Source: an uncultured Christensenella sp.
GTDB taxonomy: Bacteria; Bacillota; Clostridia; Christensenellales; Borkfalkiaceae
Direction: 5' to 3'
Length of the DNA: 64,000 nt
Assembly: GCA_910585705.1 (NCBI GenBank)
Contig: CAJUER010000002.1
Location: 329,094-393,093 of the forward strand
Every line of letters begins with the position of its first letter. Positions within the stretch are counted from its first letter, which is position 1. Below the pieces are notes generated by a model. That model ran no database searches. It was not told the DNA's origin and worked only from the letters and a program-made list of their open reading frames with translations. Positions 25,840 through 35,938 of the stretch are shown here, one piece after another. The position numbers and the translations under genes were made by a program.

Positions 25840-27360
25840 ATGAAACAACAGGTATCCGAACTCGATTATCTGAAAATGTCGGTCTGGCAGAAATTTTGCT
25901 TCAAGTTCGTTTCGTTCTTTAAAAGTCTGCCTTTGGTATTCCTTAATTTTTTTAAGGTTACGATACCGAATGCGGCCAAAAGATTCTGGAACGGCTTAAA
26001 GGAAATCGGACTGACAATCGGAAGGGCGGCAAGATACGGAGACTGGAAAACGCGTATTTCGTTCGTGTTATTCGGTTTTTCACAGCTTGCGCGTAAACAG
26101 TGGTTGCGCGGACTGCTCTTTCTTGTATTCGAAGGAATTTTTATTCTGTATATGGCATTGTTCGGCGGTCAGTATCTCGGACTGTTCGGCTCGCTCGGAA
26201 AATTGACGGGCGGCGAGTACGAGGACGAGTACGGCGTTCCGCACTACACCAAAGGCGACAACAGTCTGCTGATTTTGCTGTACGGACTTCTTACCATTTT
26301 ATTTATAATTTTCTTTATCTATGCGTGGTACAGAAACGTAAAGTCGGCTTACAATACCCAGCAGATCGAAGAGGCAAAGCAGAAGCTTTCAACGGCAAAG
26401 CAGGACGTGGCTTCGCTTCTCGACGACCAGTATCATAAAACGCTTTTGGCGATTCCTCTCGCGGGGCTGACTATCTTCACGATAGTGCCCATAATCTTTA
26501 TGGTGTTCCTCGCGTTCACAAACTATGACCAGGAGCATCTTCCGCCCAAAAACCTGTTCACCTGGATAGGCTGGGAAAACTTCGAAGCCGTCTTCGGAGG
26601 CGGAATAAGCGGCGCGTCGTCTTTCGGTTACACGTTTGCGCATGTACTGCTGTGGACGGTTGTCTGGGCGTTCTTCGCAACGTTCTCGAACTACATTCTC
26701 GGTATGATTGTGGCGATATTCATAAACAAGAAAGGTATACGCTTTAAAAAGCTGTGGCGTACGATACTTGTTATGACGATAGCCGTGCCTCAGTTCGTTT
26801 CGCTTCTTTTAATGTCGCAAATGCTTGCCGACGAAGGAGTAATAAACAGTACTTTGCAGTCGTGGGGCTGGACGGATCACTCCATTAAATTTTTGACCGA
26901 CGGCACGCTTGCGAAGGTTTCGATAATAGTCGTAAATATCTGGATAGGTATTCCTTACACTATGCTTATAAGTACGGGCATACTTATGAACATTCCCGAA
27001 GACTTGTACGAGTCTGCGAGGATTGACGGCGCGGGTCCCGTAAAGGCTTTCTTTAAAATAACCCTGCCTTATATGCTTCACGTCACGGCGCCCTATCTTA
27101 TAACGCAGTTTATAGGCAACTTAAATAACTTCAACGTTATTTACCTTTTGACGGGCGGCGCTCCCGCAACGCTCGATTATGCAGGCAATGCGGGCAGGAC
27201 CGATTTGCTTATCACCTGGCTTTATAAGCTGGTTATGGATAAACAGCTTTACGGCGTTGCGTCGGTTATAAGTATTCTTATGTTCATAATAACCGCAGTC
27301 GTTTCGCTGGTAGTATACAACAGGTCAAGCGCAGTAAAGAACGAGGAGGATTTCATGTAA
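25840..27360 (+). CDS. malF: Maltodextrin ABC permease MalF-like
   Basis: This 506-residue inner-membrane permease carries the EAA loop (DLYESARIDGAGPVKAFFKITLP) that contacts the ATPase. It is longer than the usual 300-residue sugar permease because of an N-terminal extension of about 200 residues with extra membrane segments and a charged stretch (about 165-195), as in maltose-type MalF proteins. GGGAGAAA precedes the ATG. The stop codon overlaps the next start (TAATG). Confidence 0.92.
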   Translation: MKQQVSELDYLKMSVWQKFCFKFVSFFKSLPLVFLNFFKVTIPNAAKRFWNGLKEIGLTIGRAARYGDWKTRISFVLFGFSQLARKQWLRGLLFLVFEGIFILYMALFGGQYLGLFGSLGKLTGGEYEDEYGVPHYTKGDNSLLILLYGLLTILFIIFFIYAWYRNVKSAYNTQQIEEAKQKLSTAKQDVASLLDDQYHKTLLAIPLAGLTIFTIVPIIFMVFLAFTNYDQEHLPPKNLFTWIGWENFEAVFGGGISGASSFGYTFAHVLLWTVVWAFFATFSNYILGMIVAIFINKKGIRFKKLWRTILVMTIAVPQFVSLLLMSQMLADEGVINSTLQSWGWTDHSIKFLTDGTLAKVSIIVVNIWIGIPYTMLISTGILMNIPEDLYESARIDGAGPVKAFFKITLPYMLHVTAPYLITQFIGNLNNFNVIYLLTGGAPATLDYAGNAGRTDLLITWLYKLVMDKQLYGVASVISILMFIITAVVSLVVYNRSSAVKNEEDFM

Positions 27361-28229
27361 TGGCAAAGAAATTCCGCAGTAAAAAGCGCGTTGAACGTAC
27401 AACAAACGCACTTATCTACATTATTCTCATTCTCATAAGCGTGGTCTGGCTTGTTCCTTTCTTCTACCTTATTCTGCAATCGCTCAGGGCGGGAACGGGC
27501 GTAGGCTCTTCAAGCTTCTTGCCCAAGCAGTGGACTTTTGATAACTATATCAAATTGTTCACCGATAAGTCTTACTTCAACTTCCCCAGATGGTACGGCA
27601 CAACGCTTATCATTTCACTATTCGTAACGGTAATACAGACGGTTATCGTTCTTGTGACAAGCTACGCGCTGTCGAGGTTGCGCTTCAAAATGAGAAAGCC
27701 GCTCATGAATCTTATGCTTATTCTCGGAATGTTTCCCGGCTTTATGTCCATGACGGCTATTTACTTCCTTTTGAAGGTTATGAACCTGACGCAGGATTTC
27801 AGCATTGTCGGACTTATACTCGTTTACGTTGCAAGCTCGTGTATGGGCTACTACATCTGCAAAGGCTTCTTTGACACCATACCGAAATCGCTTGACGAGG
27901 CGGCGCGTATCGACGGGGCAAACAGACAGACGGTATTTATAAAGGTTATTCTTCCGCTCGCAAAGCCCATTATAATCTACACCGTATTGACGGCGTTTAT
28001 GGCGCCTTGGGGCGAATACATGTTTGCTTCGCTTATGGCGTTCGGTAACCAGAATAACTATAACGTGGCGGTCGGACTTAAAGCTATGCTCGATAAGGAA
28101 GTCGTTGACGTATATTTCACACGGTTTTGCGCGGCGGCGGTTATTATTTCTATTCCCATAACGATTTTGTTTATGTGGTTACAGAAATATTACGTTCAGG
28201 GCGTTACCGGCGGTTCGGTAAAGGGGTAA
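27360..28229 (+). CDS. malG: Maltodextrin ABC permease MalG-like
   Basis: This 289-residue permease has six predicted membrane segments and the EAA loop (SLDEAARIDGANRQTVFIKV). Its ATG overlaps the malF stop by one base, so translation is coupled and the subunits should be made in equal amounts. The stop is 3 nt before the amylase gene. Confidence 0.93.
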   Translation: MAKKFRSKKRVERTTNALIYIILILISVVWLVPFFYLILQSLRAGTGVGSSSFLPKQWTFDNYIKLFTDKSYFNFPRWYGTTLIISLFVTVIQTVIVLVTSYALSRLRFKMRKPLMNLMLILGMFPGFMSMTAIYFLLKVMNLTQDFSIVGLILVYVASSCMGYYICKGFFDTIPKSLDEAARIDGANRQTVFIKVILPLAKPIIIYTVLTAFMAPWGEYMFASLMAFGNQNNYNVAVGLKAMLDKEVVDVYFTRFCAAAVIISIPITILFMWLQKYYVQGVTGGSVKG

Positions 28230-28232
28230 ATT

Positions 28233-29780
28233 ATGAAAAAGTTTTTAAAGAGTGTGCTGCTGGCTTTGATTTGCGCGGTGACGGTATGCGCGGTTGTGCT
28301 TCCGCTTTCGGCGTGCAAGGACAAAAAGCTGAATTTGCTAGAAGAAAATATTATAGACGACAAATACGACAATTACTATGAAATTTTTGTGGCTTCGTTC
28401 AAGGATACGAACGGAGACGGCTGCGGAGATTTGAACGGAGTTGCCGAAAAAATGGATTATATCCGCGATATGGGCTATACGGGAATTTGGCTCATGCCCA
28501 TAAACCCGTGTTCGAGCTATCACGGCTACGACGTTACCGACTACTACGGAATTAACCCGAAATACGGCACGCTGGACGATTATAAAAATCTTCTCGAAGT
28601 CGCGCACGAAAAGGGCGTAAAGGTAATTATCGACTTGGTAGTGAACCATACTTCCTGGAACCACCCCTGGTTCAAAGCTGCTTTGGATTTCAAAAAGGGT
28701 ATAAGCGGACCCGAACAGATAAAGTATAAAGATTTTTATAACTTTGCTCCTTCCAACGTTCCCCCCAATCAGCTTAACGGATACAACGAAAAGGACGGTT
28801 TCTACTACGAATCGAATTTCGACAAGGGTATGCCCGACCTCAACCTCGAGCACCAAAGCGTCAGGAACGAGCTGGAAAACGTCATTAAATTCTGGCTGGA
28901 AATGGGTACGGACGGATTCCGCCTCGACGGCTGTAAATACTACTGCAACGAACAGGATAAAAGCGTGGAGTTTTGCAGTTGGATTCAGGATACTTCAGAA
29001 AAATACAACGAAAACGTTTACATCGTCGGTGAAGAGTGGGATAACCTCGCTTCGATAGAAACGTTCTACGAGAGCGGAGTCGACAGCTTTTTCAATTTCG
29101 ACGTGCACGGCAAAATTCAGGCTTCGGTAAACACTTGCTCGTCAGACCAGCTTTGGGTTGCGATGTACAGATCGGAAGACGCCGCAGGCGACGCGATACC
29201 CGCACCTTTTTTGAGCAATCACGACAACGGCGTAGGCAGAATTGCGGGCAGAATGGCGCGCAAGGAGGACAGGATTAAATTCGCTTACGGACTGGTTTCG
29301 ATGTTCACGGGCAACACCTTTACTTATTACGGCGACGAAATAGGCATGATAGCCAAGAAGACGGACAGCGACCCCGATTTGCGAATAGGCATTTTATGGG
29401 ACGACGTAGCAAACCTTACGACGCCTCCTCCCGGTGCGAGCAAGAACCCAGAATATTTATTTGACAGCGTTGAAAAACAGCTCAAAGACAGCGGTTCTAT
29501 TCTCAGCTATTACAAACTCTGCAACAATACGCGCAACGCGTTCCCCGCGATTATGAGGGGCAAGTCGACGCGTATCGAACTCGACGAGCCTGGCGTGCTC
29601 GTCATGAGAAAAGAGTACGGCGACCAAAGCGTAACGGTTGTTATAAATATGAACGAAGACGGAGTAACCGTCAACGGCATAGAGGGCAGCCTTGCGCAGA
29701 GTTTAACAGTCGACGGCGAAGTAAAGAGAAACGGAAGTTCTTTGAAAATGCCCGCTCTCTCGATAGCGATATTAACTTAA
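28233..29780 (+). CDS. Alpha-amylase family lipoprotein (GH13)
   Basis: This 515-residue surface lipoprotein has a lipobox ending at Cys28. The GH13 barrel shows YEIFVASFKDTNGDGCGDLNG (with the calcium-binding-like NGDG loop), DLVVNHTS, GFRLDGCKY (nucleophile), GEEWDN (acid/base) and LSNHDNG, then a short C-terminal beta-domain. It resembles alpha-amylases and oligo-glucosidases. With the transporter genes directly before it and the ATPase 14 bp after it, it probably trims dextrins at the membrane before uptake. Confidence 0.9.
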   Translation: MKKFLKSVLLALICAVTVCAVVLPLSACKDKKLNLLEENIIDDKYDNYYEIFVASFKDTNGDGCGDLNGVAEKMDYIRDMGYTGIWLMPINPCSSYHGYDVTDYYGINPKYGTLDDYKNLLEVAHEKGVKVIIDLVVNHTSWNHPWFKAALDFKKGISGPEQIKYKDFYNFAPSNVPPNQLNGYNEKDGFYYESNFDKGMPDLNLEHQSVRNELENVIKFWLEMGTDGFRLDGCKYYCNEQDKSVEFCSWIQDTSEKYNENVYIVGEEWDNLASIETFYESGVDSFFNFDVHGKIQASVNTCSSDQLWVAMYRSEDAAGDAIPAPFLSNHDNGVGRIAGRMARKEDRIKFAYGLVSMFTGNTFTYYGDEIGMIAKKTDSDPDLRIGILWDDVANLTTPPPGASKNPEYLFDSVEKQLKDSGSILSYYKLCNNTRNAFPAIMRGKSTRIELDEPGVLVMRKEYGDQSVTVVINMNEDGVTVNGIEGSLAQSLTVDGEVKRNGSSLKMPALSIAILT

Positions 29781-29794
29781 AAAGGGGAAAAATT

Positions 29795-31696
29795 ATGGCA
29801 AATTTAAGTCTTAAACATATTTATAAAGTTTATCCTAACGGCACGAAAGCCGTAAACGATTTCAATATGGAAATCGAAGACAAGGAGTTTATCGTTTTCG
29901 TAGGACCTTCGGGCTGCGGCAAATCCACGACTCTGCGCATGATAGCGGGACTCGAAGATATTTCCGCAGGCGAGCTTATGATAGGCGAAAACGTTGTCAA
30001 CGATATGGAGCCGAAGGACAGGGACATTGCAATGGTGTTCCAGAACTATGCGCTGTATCCTCATATGACGGTGTTTGAAAATATCGCGTTCGGTCTGCGT
30101 TTGCGTAAAATGCCTAAGGACGAAATCAACAGGCGCGTAACCGAAGCGGCGGAAATTTTGGGCATTACCGAATATCTCGGAAAGAAGCCCAAAGAGATGT
30201 CGGGCGGACAGCGTCAGAGGGTTTCGCTCGGGCGTGCGATTGTACGCGAACCCAAAGTAATGCTTTTGGACGAACCCTTGTCCAACCTCGACGCAAAGCT
30301 GAGGACGCAGATGCGTTCGGAAATCGCAAAACTGCACGCGAAACTTAAAACCACGTTTATTTACGTAACTCACGACCAGATCGAAGCTATGACGATGGGT
30401 ACGAGAATCGTCGTAATGAAGAACGGTTTCGTACAACAGATAGACACGCCGAAAAACCTTTACAATTATCCCGGCAACAAATTCGTCGCCGGCTTTATCG
30501 GAACTCCGCAGATGAACTTCTTCGAGGGCACGCTGTTAAAGAAGGGTGACAAGGTTGAAATCAATTTCGCTTATTCCGACGCGAAGATAACCGTACCCTA
30601 TTCGATGATGTACAAGGCAAAACCCGCGTATCTCGACGGCAAAACAACGGTTTATATCGGTTTGCGCGCGGAAGCGGTTTCGGTAAATCCCGCAACGGTA
30701 AAAGCAAGCAAATCGGTAATCAAGGTAAGGGTTTCGCACACGGAAGAGCTCGGAAACCAGACTCTGTTATACGGCGATATAAATATGGACGGCGACGGAT
30801 ACACCGAAAGCTCGACCCGTATAATTATTGACGCGGACGGCTCATTGGAATATAAGCCGGGCGACATTATAGACGCCGCGCTAGACATTGAAAAGGTACA
30901 TCTCTTCGACAGGGAAACGGAACTGAGCATACTGCCCAGACTCCCCGAATACAATTACCTCGACTGTGCAGTAAAAGACGGAACGCTGAGCTTTCTCGGC
31001 ACTCAGATAAAGCTGCCTGCGGCTATAAACTGCCCCGACGGCAAGTATGATTTGCTTATCCCCACCGACGCGATTACGCTTAAAGGCGGCGACGCGGAAA
31101 TAAATATCGTATCCTGCGAGAACGTAAACGGTAAAAATCTTATCTCGTTCGAGCTCGGCACGAGAACGATGTTCGCGGTTGTGCCTGCGCCCGTAAAATG
31201 CGGAAAAGGCAAAATTTCAATCGACCTTAAAAAGATTTCACTGCTTTCGGACGGCGCGGCGGTTGTTTCCGAAATGCCTTCGGTAGTTAGGTTCGAAGGT
31301 TCGCTTATGAAAGAAAAAGTGAAGGAAGAAGTTACCGGCGGCAGTAAAACAAAGATGAAGAAAGTAATTAAATTCTTCTTAAATATCGGCGGTTACAAAA
31401 TGCTCTGTCCCGACGCCGTTGCGGATAAGCTCATAACGGCAATGGGAGTCAAAAAGGCGTTCACGGATAAACTTATTTACGAGTGCGGCGTGTACGATTT
31501 GCAGTTTGCCGAAGAAGGCGTGGAGGCAGAAGCGGTCCGCATTGCCGACTACGGCAAAGAAAAATTCACCGTCTGCAAAGCGGGTGAAGACGAGTTCTTC
31601 GTTTACGGACAGCACGACGGCGGCAACGTAAAACTTTTGCCGGACGTGGAAAAGCTTTCTATAATCCAAGCGGATAAGAACATCAGAATGATTTAA
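29795..31696 (+). CDS. malK: MalK/UgpC-type ABC ATPase with a long C-terminal extension
   Basis: The N-terminal ATPase has Walker A GPSGCGKST, the signature MSGGQRQRVSLG, Walker B VMLLDEP and the switch His in VTHDQ. A TOBE regulatory region follows to about residue 377 (VHLFDRETELSIL), where ordinary MalK proteins end. Here the protein continues for about 255 more residues without an obvious match; the extra part is beta-rich with a Lys-rich stretch near 505-520. It powers the MalF-MalG pair upstream and, by family, may serve other sugar transporters too. No stop or frame break is seen, so the extension looks genuine. Confidence 0.92.
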   Translation: MANLSLKHIYKVYPNGTKAVNDFNMEIEDKEFIVFVGPSGCGKSTTLRMIAGLEDISAGELMIGENVVNDMEPKDRDIAMVFQNYALYPHMTVFENIAFGLRLRKMPKDEINRRVTEAAEILGITEYLGKKPKEMSGGQRQRVSLGRAIVREPKVMLLDEPLSNLDAKLRTQMRSEIAKLHAKLKTTFIYVTHDQIEAMTMGTRIVVMKNGFVQQIDTPKNLYNYPGNKFVAGFIGTPQMNFFEGTLLKKGDKVEINFAYSDAKITVPYSMMYKAKPAYLDGKTTVYIGLRAEAVSVNPATVKASKSVIKVRVSHTEELGNQTLLYGDINMDGDGYTESSTRIIIDADGSLEYKPGDIIDAALDIEKVHLFDRETELSILPRLPEYNYLDCAVKDGTLSFLGTQIKLPAAINCPDGKYDLLIPTDAITLKGGDAEINIVSCENVNGKNLISFELGTRTMFAVVPAPVKCGKGKISIDLKKISLLSDGAAVVSEMPSVVRFEGSLMKEKVKEEVTGGSKTKMKKVIKFFLNIGGYKMLCPDAVADKLITAMGVKKAFTDKLIYECGVYDLQFAEEGVEAEAVRIADYGKEKFTVCKAGEDEFFVYGQHDGGNVKLLPDVEKLSIIQADKNIRMI

Positions 31697-31818
31697 CCGT
31701 TACTCCGCACTTCGGCGCGCAGCCGCAACGGCGGAAGACTCATCCTTATTTTTTGAAAAGCGGGGAACTCCGTTCTCCGTTTTTCGGTGTCAAAATATTT
31801 TTTTTCGGGAATTTATAT

Positions 31819-34056
31819 ATGGATAAAAATTCGTTTTTACAGGAGCTTAAAAAGCTCGATACGGCGGGAAAGGACGTTAAAACTTTATACAATGAAATAT
31901 CCGTGCTCGCAATGAAGTGCGCGGACGGGGGCTGTACGGCGGAAAAGCGCAGCGCTTACTATCTTTCTATGGAGTTTCTGATAGGGCGGAGTTTTTTCAA
32001 CAACCTAATGGAGCTCGGCGTGCTGGAAGAGACGCGCGCGATTCTCGGCGAAAAGGGACTGGATATCAACGTGTTCGAGGAAATCGAGGACGCGGCTTTG
32101 GGCAACGGCGGTCTCGGCAGGCTTGCGGCTTGCTTCCTCGATTCCGCCGCAGGGCTGGGGCTTCCTTTATACGGCTACGGCATACGCTATAAATACGGCT
32201 TGTTCAAGCAGGCGATAAAGGGCGGCTTTCAGGTTGAACTGCCAGACGACTGGCAGCGCTTCGGCGACCCGTGGAGTATCCGCCGCGAGGAAGAAAAGCG
32301 CGTAATCAAATTTGCGGATATGCAGGTTTACGCCGTGCCTTACGACACGCCTGTTTTCGGCAAGTGCACCAACGTTTTAAGGCTTTGGCAGGCGGAAGGC
32401 AGTGCGGAAGCGGAAAAAATAAGCGAGTACTTATACCCTGCGGACGACACGCTCGAAGGCAAGCTGTTGAGGCTGAGGCAGGAGTACTTCTTCTCTGCGG
32501 CTTCGGTCAACGAGCTTTTGGAAAAGCACATAAGAAAATACGGCAAGAGCTTCGATTTCTTCCCCGACTTCAACGTGATTCAGTTGAACGACACGCACCC
32601 CGTGCTTGCCGTTGCGGAGTTCATCAGAATACTCGCTTCCGAGTACAAGGTGCCTTTTGTGGACGCGCTGAATATCGCGAAGAAAACCTTTGCCTATACA
32701 AATCACACCGTTCTCCCCGAAGCGCTGGAATATTGGAGCGACGAAATGCTGAGAAGCATTTTGCCCGAAATATCGAACGTGCTTTTAAAAATTCATTTAC
32801 ACCAGCGCGGCGAGCTGGAAGCGCTCGGCTGTACTAAGGAAGAGATTTCCGAAATGTCGATTTATTCGTCGCGCGGATATTCTATGGCGAATCTTGCCGT
32901 ATACGTCGGCAAGGCGGTAAACGGCGTTGCGGCGCTTCATACGGAAATTTTAAAGCGCGACCTCTTTAAAACGGCTTATAAGTATTATCCCGAAAAATTC
33001 CAGAATAAGACCAACGGCATTACGCAGAGAAGATGGCTTATGCTTTGCAATGCGGAACTGTCCGCGCTCATCGATAAAACGATAGGCACGAACTGGCGTG
33101 AAAATATCGCGTGCCTTTCCGACCTTAAAGGTAAGACGGAGAGCATTGCCGACGGGTTTATAAAAGTGAAGCAGTGCAAGAAGAAACAGCTTTTCGACTA
33201 TATCCGCAGCCGCGAAGGGGTGGATATTCCCGAACATTTCCTCGTGTACGCGCAGGTAAAACGCCTGCACGAGTATAAGCGCCAGCTTATGACGGCGTTC
33301 GCCATTCTCGAAATATACAACGGGTTGAAGGACGGAAGCATACAGAATTTCAATCCGTCGGTATTCATATTCGGCGCAAAGAGCGCACCTGCATACAGAC
33401 GGGCAAAGGGCGTTATAAAGTTCATTAACGAAATAGCGGCGAAAGTAAATTCCGACCCTCAGACGTGCGGACTTTTAAAGGTTGTATTCGTGCAGAATTA
33501 CAACGTGTCCTATGCGGAAAAAATAGTTTCCGGCAGCGACGTTTCGTTGCAGGTTTCTACGGCGGGATTAGAGGCGAGCGGCACGGGCAATATGAAGTTT
33601 ATGATGAACGGCTCGGTAACTTGCGGAACAATGGACGGCGCGAATATCGAAATTGTGGAGCTTGCGGGCAAGGAGAATAATTATATTTTCGGCGCGCAGG
33701 TCGATGAAATAGAAAGGCTTAAAGCGGAGGGATACGACCCGAACAAGTATTTGGAAAACGCCGCGCACAGCCGCGCCGTCAACTCGCTCACGGACGGAAC
33801 TTTTTCCGACGGCGACACGGGATATTTCAAAGAGCTGTACGACAGCCTTATCTACGGCGCAAGCTGGCACAAGCCCGATAATTACTTCGTGCTGTACGAT
33901 TTGCAAAGCTACGTTGAAACGCTTATAAGAATTAACCGCGACTATTCCGACGGTAAAGCGTTTGCAATCAAGCAGCTTGCAAATACGGCTAATTCAGCTT
34001 ACTTCTCGTCTGACAGGACGATAAAGGAATATGCGCGTGACATCTGGAACATATAA
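31819..34056 (+). CDS. glgP: Glycogen/maltodextrin phosphorylase
   Basis: This GT35 enzyme phosphorolyses alpha-1,4 glucans to glucose-1-phosphate. The PLP lysine is in EASGTGNMKFMMNGS, and the family motifs NGGLGRLAACFLDS, QLNDTHP and GTMDGANIEI are present. The open frame extends to 31753, but ATG 31819 (MDKNSFLQELKK) starts the conserved sequence and gives 745 residues, normal for the shorter bacterial form. The ribosome site is weak (GGGAATTT). It ends the glucan gene run at a strong terminator. Confidence 0.95.
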   Translation: MDKNSFLQELKKLDTAGKDVKTLYNEISVLAMKCADGGCTAEKRSAYYLSMEFLIGRSFFNNLMELGVLEETRAILGEKGLDINVFEEIEDAALGNGGLGRLAACFLDSAAGLGLPLYGYGIRYKYGLFKQAIKGGFQVELPDDWQRFGDPWSIRREEEKRVIKFADMQVYAVPYDTPVFGKCTNVLRLWQAEGSAEAEKISEYLYPADDTLEGKLLRLRQEYFFSAASVNELLEKHIRKYGKSFDFFPDFNVIQLNDTHPVLAVAEFIRILASEYKVPFVDALNIAKKTFAYTNHTVLPEALEYWSDEMLRSILPEISNVLLKIHLHQRGELEALGCTKEEISEMSIYSSRGYSMANLAVYVGKAVNGVAALHTEILKRDLFKTAYKYYPEKFQNKTNGITQRRWLMLCNAELSALIDKTIGTNWRENIACLSDLKGKTESIADGFIKVKQCKKKQLFDYIRSREGVDIPEHFLVYAQVKRLHEYKRQLMTAFAILEIYNGLKDGSIQNFNPSVFIFGAKSAPAYRRAKGVIKFINEIAAKVNSDPQTCGLLKVVFVQNYNVSYAEKIVSGSDVSLQVSTAGLEASGTGNMKFMMNGSVTCGTMDGANIEIVELAGKENNYIFGAQVDEIERLKAEGYDPNKYLENAAHSRAVNSLTDGTFSDGDTGYFKELYDSLIYGASWHKPDNYFVLYDLQSYVETLIRINRDYSDGKAFAIKQLANTANSAYFSSDRTIKEYARDIWNI

Positions 34057-34073
34057 ACCGTAATAGTTAAAAG

Positions 34074-34112
34074 AAAAAAAGCCGACGGACTTCAACGCCC
34101 GTCGGCTTTTTT
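34074..34112. terminator. Bidirectional terminator after glgP
   Basis: GCCGACGG (34081-34088) and CCGTCGGC (34099-34106) are flanked by seven A on the left and TTTTTT on the right. The structure serves both glgP and the convergent CBS-domain gene. Confidence 0.93.
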
Positions 34113-34121
34113 AATTTAAGT

Positions 34122-35108
34122 TTAAAAATCGTATTTGTCGTCAATCTCGCCGACTAACTCTTCAAGAATGTCTTCCATAGAAATCAGTCCCGTAACCTTG
34201 TCTTCGTCCTTGACGATTGCCTGCGGAACCTGCTGTTCCTGCAACAGTGTAAACAAATCGGATATGCCGCTTTGCGAGGTTGTGAACAGCACGGGCTTCA
34301 ATAAAGGCTTAATGTCCTTTTTGCCGTTTAAAAGCATTTCGTAAAAATCAGCCCTGTATAAAATTCCTATAACGTTATTTTTGTTTTCGTCGAACACGGG
34401 TACGCGCGAATAGTTGGTGTCGACGTAGACCTTTTTTATATATTTCATATCATCGGTTATGCATACCGAAGTTATGTCTTCGGCTTTGGTCATAACCTTT
34501 TCAACCTTCGTTTCGTCGAACTTGATGGTGTTCTGTATTATTTCCGCTTCGGCTTCGGCAAGCACGCCTTCGTCCGTAATATCTTCGACTATTATCGAAA
34601 ATTCCTCTTCAGTCATGGTCGGTCTCTTTTTGTCCAAACGGAAAATTTTATAGACGAGTTTTTTCCAGCCCTCGAAAATCAGATTCAAGGGTGTGAATAT
34701 TATCTGGAACGCGTAGAGTATGCGCACGGAAAACATTGCAAACGCTTCGGGGCGTTCTTTTGCAATGCTCTTCGGGGTTATCTCGCCGAAAATGAGAACA
34801 AGGACAGTCATAACTATCGTGGACACGGTGACGCCCAAATCGCCGCACCAGAATGTGAAAACTATCGTCGCTATCGAGGCGGAAGCTATATTGACTATGT
34901 TGTTGCCTATAAGCAGCGTGGAAAGCAGTTTGTTGTAATTTTCGCTTAGTTTAAGTACCAGCCTTGCAGACCTTTTTGTTTGGGCAAGGCTCTTTATTCT
35001 TACTTGCGATATGCTTGTGAAAGCCGTTTCGGAAGCCGAAAAGAAGGCGGAAAGCACGAGCAAGACGAATAAAACCACTATCAGCATAATTGCCGTAAAT
35101 GTATTCAT
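34122..35108 (-). CDS. CNNM (DUF21)/CBS-pair membrane protein
   Basis: This 328-residue protein has an N-terminal DUF21 membrane domain (SAFFSASETAFTS near 24-36, four helices to about 180) and a CBS pair (about 200-325). The HlyC/CorC C-terminal domain of the usual TlyC/YtfL proteins (about 430 residues) is absent. Relatives are linked to magnesium efflux. GGAGGAATTT precedes the ATG. It is monocistronic. Confidence 0.87.
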   Translation of the reverse strand: MNTFTAIMLIVVLFVLLVLSAFFSASETAFTSISQVRIKSLAQTKRSARLVLKLSENYNKLLSTLLIGNNIVNIASASIATIVFTFWCGDLGVTVSTIVMTVLVLIFGEITPKSIAKERPEAFAMFSVRILYAFQIIFTPLNLIFEGWKKLVYKIFRLDKKRPTMTEEEFSIIVEDITDEGVLAEAEAEIIQNTIKFDETKVEKVMTKAEDITSVCITDDMKYIKKVYVDTNYSRVPVFDENKNNVIGILYRADFYEMLLNGKKDIKPLLKPVLFTTSQSGISDLFTLLQEQQVPQAIVKDEDKVTGLISMEDILEELVGEIDDKYDF

Positions 35109-35441
35109 AAATTCCTCCGGATTATTTTTTATTGTTATACAAGTAGGGTATTATTACACGCCCGTGCACCCCCTGTAAAAAAGCAAAAAAACACGGTCCG
35201 CAAATAAATGCAGACTATGTTTTAAATAATTCGGATTAAGTTTTATAAAGTTGACGGCGACACAACTTGGGTCGTCATCCATAACTCTATTCCCCTTTAA
35301 AACAACGATTCAACCGCGATGGGTAAAAATTGACCGTTCGCCGTTTTTTATATAATATCAGATTTTGCGCCTGCGTGTCAAGTATTATAAATATTTATTA
35401 TATAATACTTTGCATTTACGCGGTGGCGTTGCGCTGTTATT
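35109..35441. other. AT-rich intergenic stretch, no gene seen
   Basis: The stretch holds an AT-rich inverted repeat, AAGTATTATA (35380-35389) with TATAATACTT (35401-35410), which may end the leftward HxlR transcript. A TTGACC/TATAAT pair near 35331-35351 has a short 15-bp spacer and points at no gene. Nothing else is supportable. Confidence 0.4.
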
Positions 35442-35768
35442 TTATAGGTTGTTTTTATATTCGGTGCCCCAGTCGAACATAGCGTCGAAAATAGGCTTTA
35501 ACGACTGCCCCAGCGGAGACAAAGTATATTCGACGCGCGGCGGAACTTCGGCAAATATTTCGCGTATAACAAGCCCGTTGTTCTCCAAAGCCCGTAAATT
35601 GTCGGTTAAAACTTTCTTGCTTATCGCCGGTATCGATTTTATGAAATCGCCGAAGCGCTGTTTTCCGTTAGTCACCAAGTTGCGGATAATCAACAGTTTC
35701 CACTTGTTGCCGATAAGCTGTACGGTTGTGGCAACGGGGCATTCGGGTAATTCTTCTCTCGTCAGCAT
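35442..35768 (-). CDS. HxlR-family transcriptional regulator
   Basis: This 108-residue winged-helix protein begins with the family pattern CPVATTVQLIGNKWKLLIIRNL and carries the wing PPRVEYTLSPLG. A conserved cysteine near residue 10 is often the redox or electrophile sensor in this family. It is divergent from the cupin gene, with a 19-bp palindrome (35848-35866) in between that is a likely operator. Confidence 0.9.
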   Translation of the reverse strand: MLTREELPECPVATTVQLIGNKWKLLIIRNLVTNGKQRFGDFIKSIPAISKKVLTDNLRALENNGLVIREIFAEVPPRVEYTLSPLGQSLKPIFDAMFDWGTEYKNNL

Positions 35769-35790
35769 AGGGTTGCTCCTTTTTTATTAA

Positions 35791-35907
35791 AGTATAGCAT
35801 AGGTCGGAAAGCAAGTCAATAGTTCAAAAAAGTAACTAAGTAATAAATCTATTATCAGATAATAGAAAAGTAACGCTCTTGCATTGCCCTCTTTGTTTTA
35901 ATATAAT
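35791..35907. promoter_or_regulatory. Divergent hxlR/cupin promoters with shared palindrome
   Basis: Leftward: TTGACT (35819-35814) and TATACT (35796-35791), 17 bp apart. Rightward: TTGCAT (35879-35884) and TATAAT (35902-35907), 17 bp apart. Between them TCTATTATC-A-GATAATAGA (35848-35866) is a perfect 9-bp dyad upstream of both, a good candidate HxlR site. Confidence 0.72.
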
Positions 35908-35938
35908 TGTTTTACAAATTTATCACGGAGGTATAACT

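Noticed and set aside
35331..35351. Promoter for a small RNA left of hxlR
   Set aside because: The spacer is 15 bp and no structured transcript or terminator follows in that direction.
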